Positions 61,176 through 64,000 of a stretch of 64,000 nt of DNA are shown here, piece by piece. A program made the position numbers and the translations under genes. The number at the start of each line of letters is the position of its first letter. The stretch's first letter is position 1. The stretch spans positions 59,639-123,638 of the forward strand of contig JABANP010000126.1 in assembly GCA_013115135.1 (NCBI GenBank). The letters are read 5' to 3'. Origin of the DNA: Perkinsus olseni. Taxonomy: Eukaryota > Perkinsozoa > Perkinsida > Perkinsidae. The notes under the pieces are model-generated. The model worked only from the letters and a program-made list of their open reading frames with translations. It was not told the origin of the DNA and made no database searches.

Positions 61176-62352
61176 GCTACCACCGTCCCTGCTGGCTGCC
61201 ACAATCGAGTGACAGCAGGATAATTTCTATCAGTCTGCTGGGGGATCCCTTTATGATTACTATTCACATCACTCAATGGAGAGGGTTTCCTCCTAGAGGA
61301 GAGTGTCATACCGTTCTAGGTGAAGATTTTTCAATGTTACCGTTGAGTTGTTTGGGTATCCCTCACAGGAACATCGGCGAACAACTGGTGCCTTTGTACT
61401 CATCGATTTTGTCGTGATTATTATGGTGATGGAGAGTATTGGAATATCTACTCGTCGACTGATTCTGTTGAGTTCAGAATTTTTCATGGCAGTGTGCCTC
61501 TCGACAGAACCGCGCTCCTCTTTCAGCCACGATGACTAGAGCGATCATATAGCAATACTCTTACTATCTCGGGTCGAACCAAGTCAGATACGACTCGTAT
61601 CTGACGTATCTCGTATCATACGAGATATCAATAGCGTTCGATTATTATCCCCTCATACACCGTCACGTCGTTTCTGTCATCTCTGGGTGTTGAACCGCGG
61701 GTTGAATGTTGTGCGGCCATGGTCCATGGACGATCTAAGTCTCGAATTCTGAGAAGTACCGTTACTGGTAGCGATTTTCTGTAGGAGGATCGGCGTGGGC
61801 GATATGACCACGCAGACCCTATGAGCGCACCAGAGGTGCTTGTGCGCGTCAGAGATCACAAGAAGAACGTCGCGGTACTTCAAAATAGTTAGAGCTAGCC
61901 AGATGCTAGCAATGCCCGCAATGATGGCGGAGTGAGCTCGACCCAGCCCTCCGCTCCCTGGTTGTGGGGGTAGGGTACTAGAGGCTGCTGACTCGACCCA
62001 GATCGGGTATGGAGTCGGACAGCTCTCGTGTCCTGCTGAACCGTGGTGGCCTCCAACTGCTAGTTGGCAGCGAACACAGGCTACTACCCGGTTTGCTGGC
62101 TCTGGCCTGATGAAGGTCGAGCAGGTCAGAGCAGAGCCACTCACTGTTTGCTCTCCCGAATTCTGCATCGTGGGGATTTCGTTGCTGCTCCTCAAATCTA
62201 CGTTCGATATGAGTGTGGCGAGCTGGTGACATTGATTGACACTAAGGCTAGAGATGTAATTCTGGGAGGAGAGACTAGCATCGAACTCTCGCTTGCGGGT
62301 CGCCAATGTGTGAAGTCACTGCCCTCCGCGATATCAGTTGTCCTCCCATCGT
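61176..62352. repeat. spacer A2 to H (homologous to the A-B spacer)
   Basis: It aligns with 41386-42602 at lower identity than the 6-kb duplication, so this is an older event. It contains the palindrome pair at 61583-61627 and an open upstream frame (62064-62375) whose 3' part (YVRYECGELVTLIDTKARDV) is conserved before copy B. Confidence 0.6.
61583..61627. repeat. two adjacent near-perfect palindromes
   Basis: 61583-61593 and 61595-61605 are perfect 11-nt inverted arms around one base. 61607-61616 and 61618-61627 are perfect 10-nt inverted arms around one base. Both use the same CGTAT/ATACG core. The related site upstream of copy A (about 40010-40025) keeps only a single ATACGAGATAT segment. 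Confidence 0.75.
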
Positions 62353-63372
62353 ATGCTCTTCCCTGCCCACGTTGAAGCCCTCCGTCTCGAGATGGTTGAA
62401 AGGGTGTGGAAGAAGTCGACAGTCGTCGGGCCACTACCGGAGTTGATGTGTGATATTATGGCCTACATACCCAAACCTGCCCTAACCTTGGATTGCCCTA
62501 TGGAGGAGATCATCATCAATGATAAGCCTGGCTTCTTCTTCGTCGATGGTGGTGTCGTCTATGGTGTTTTTAATCGAAATAAGTCGATCTCACTGGTTCA
62601 GATGTCCCCTCCAGCACTACCCATCCCTCTCGTGGAATACACGGGGTCATCCCTGCGGTTCTACAATGCTGCTTACCATTACGATGCTGAAACTTCTCAT
62701 TTCTACATTCTACATGATGATGGTGGACTTTCTCAGACTCTCACCATCCGTGGTACAGCATCTCTAATCGACTATGACGTGAAGGCCAGTAAGGTTCACA
62801 AGACTAATAAATTGCCCCACCTCTCTGGCGCGATAAAGTTCCCTCGAAGTATGGCTGTCATCGGTGAATCGGTCTTCTTGGGATTACAGTGGGAACGTGA
62901 CCGAACCTCGGGACATATCGAAGTTCTACGTGGTGACCTTAATGGGAAATTGAATGTTCTGTGGCGTATCTCCGACAAGGACATCCTGTTGGTCGGTCTT
63001 CATCCAGTATCAGCATCACCGTTGATGCTGGATGTTATCTACGCGAAAGGTGCCACCTGTCACTCCGTCAGACTGGAGGTTCAGAGGCTCGCGGTTCCTG
63101 TTGTCGTGAAAGAATGGCCCGCTCGTCCTCTGTCGATGAGTCAAGACGTAGGTCTCTTCGGAGGTGGCGTTCTTATGGTTCGGACCAACCCAGGTATCTC
63201 TATCTTCGACAGTCGTCTAAGGTCGATGTCGAGCGGGTTGAGGCTACCCGAGGACCCCACCTGTTGGTGTATTCAAACGGACAGGCATGGCGGGATTTAC
63301 TTTCTCATCAAACGGCCAGTAGGAGACTCATATAGCTACCGGGTGCTTGGCGCCTTCCCCTACTTGAACTGA
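62353..63372 (+). CDS. tandem family copy H, subfamily I, mosaic
   Basis: A single exon of 339 residues. The 5' flank is that of copy B, but the body is closest to copy C: DKPGFFFVDGGVVYGVFN, SLVQMSPPALPIPLVEYTGS, YHYDAETSHFYILHDDGG, LHPVSASPLMLDVIYAKGAT and ISIFDSRLRSMSSGLRLP. The start block has Lys for Glu in VWKKST. Intact. Confidence 0.75.
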   Translation: MLFPAHVEALRLEMVERVWKKSTVVGPLPELMCDIMAYIPKPALTLDCPMEEIIINDKPGFFFVDGGVVYGVFNRNKSISLVQMSPPALPIPLVEYTGSSLRFYNAAYHYDAETSHFYILHDDGGLSQTLTIRGTASLIDYDVKASKVHKTNKLPHLSGAIKFPRSMAVIGESVFLGLQWERDRTSGHIEVLRGDLNGKLNVLWRISDKDILLVGLHPVSASPLMLDVIYAKGATCHSVRLEVQRLAVPVVVKEWPARPLSMSQDVGLFGGGVLMVRTNPGISIFDSRLRSMSSGLRLPEDPTCWCIQTDRHGGIYFLIKRPVGDSYSYRVLGAFPYLN

Positions 63373-64000
63373 GGAGCTACCTTTCTGGTTGCCGAGAATA
63401 CGGTCGAGGACACTGTGGGCTTTCGGCTCACCGGAAATTCTTCGCGGATTTCTCTAACAGTTGTCAATGCTTAGTATCAGCAAATTTAAGAGTGTTAGAC
63501 CACCCTTCTTCTATTACTCGACATATACGGATGTTGAAGATCGCAATATGCGACGGACGAAAGAAGGTTGTACCATCCCACCCCCACACTCCTGACAAGT
63601 TTTTCAGAACGTGGCTCTCCGTTAGTGAAGTCGAGCTTGAGTTTGTCCAATTTGGGTCAACAAAATGGCCCAAATTGGAAAGAAGTCATTTTGAGTCCTG
63701 AGCCAAGGCTCTCGTAAACAGGTCGATGGGAGATCGGGTGACTCAAGATGTGGACAACCATCCGGGAGCGACGAGAGCAAGCCAACAAGAGAACAGCTCG
63801 GAATGCGATAGCCCCTAACTCACTCTAAACACTGCTGCTTGTCATTGAGACTTAGGACGTCAAGTGCTTCGTAACTCATACATACTGATGGTACTCACAG
63901 CGTCATAATACATCGGAGCTAGGCAGACCACTAGCTGTGTCGCTGGGGACACGACTACAGAATGATACCCGAAGAGGTCGAGGAGTGAGCCGCATGCTAT
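63373..64000. repeat. 3' flank of copy H, sharing blocks with other spacers
   Basis: It resembles the 3' flank of copy C (46094-46500) and parts of the spacer after D (49130-49500). No start block is seen before the window ends, so it is unknown whether the array continues. Confidence 0.5.

Noticed and set aside
40357..63372. CRISPR-like or satellite array interpretation of the repeated 150-nt block
   Set aside because: The blocks are each the 5' end of a long open frame and are spaced 1.8-3.3 kb apart, with no short uniform spacers.

Overview
The window is nuclear DNA of a protist with very compact, intron-rich genes. Introns are mostly 40-67 nt, start GT(A/G)AG and end in a pyrimidine run plus CTCAG. 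Intergenic gaps can be as short as about 150 nt. The gene content (mitochondrial ATP synthase beta, HUWE1/TOM1-type HECT ligase, ribosomal P2, SMARCAL1-type SNF2 annealing helicase, mitochondrial bL20) is eukaryotic. I infer an alveolate close to Perkinsus from gene architecture, intron style and the lineage-specific tandem family. I ran no database search, so this assignment is inference.

Layout. 1-700: weak open frames only. 700-2570 (-): secreted, possibly thioredoxin-fold, membrane-anchored protein. 2669-5418 (-): CaMKK-like protein kinase, apparently with a C2-like N-terminal half. 5551-6291 (+): unrecognised three-exon gene. 6890-8866 (+): ATP synthase beta in 12 exons. 9252-9993 and 10401-11194 (+): two unrecognised genes. 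11465-14551 (+): ankyrin-repeat gene in many small exons. 14552-15760: unresolved coding-like sequence ending in a hydrophobic tail. 16030-33090 (-): a 17-kb HUWE1/TOM1-like HECT E3 ligase gene. 33346-33842 (-): acidic ribosomal protein P2. 33992-39420 (+): SMARCAL1-like helicase, divergent from P2 and containing two outsized introns. 39552-39982 (+): mitochondrial ribosomal protein bL20, with a one-base frame break.

40357-64000 (+) is different in character. It holds a head-to-tail array of ten copies of one unrecognised single-exon gene of about 335-348 codons, plus at least three decayed remnants. All copies are on the same strand, with core starts 1.8-3.3 kb apart. Each begins with a nearly invariant block of about 150 nt (F-box-like peptide LPELMCDIMAYIP). 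The body behind it is variable, about 290 residues, and looks like a beta-propeller. Two body subfamilies exist. A segment of about 6 kb carrying two copies has been duplicated (about 46.65-52.68 kb and about 54.11-60.15 kb). At least two copies are mosaics whose 5' flank matches one paralogue and whose body matches another, with the switch at the invariant block. Some copies are broken by small indels.

The left two thirds encode housekeeping functions that are not obviously linked to one another: mitochondrial ATP synthesis, ubiquitin ligation, translation, replication-fork repair and signalling. The right third is an actively rearranging, lineage-specific array and the most likely place for undescribed biology.
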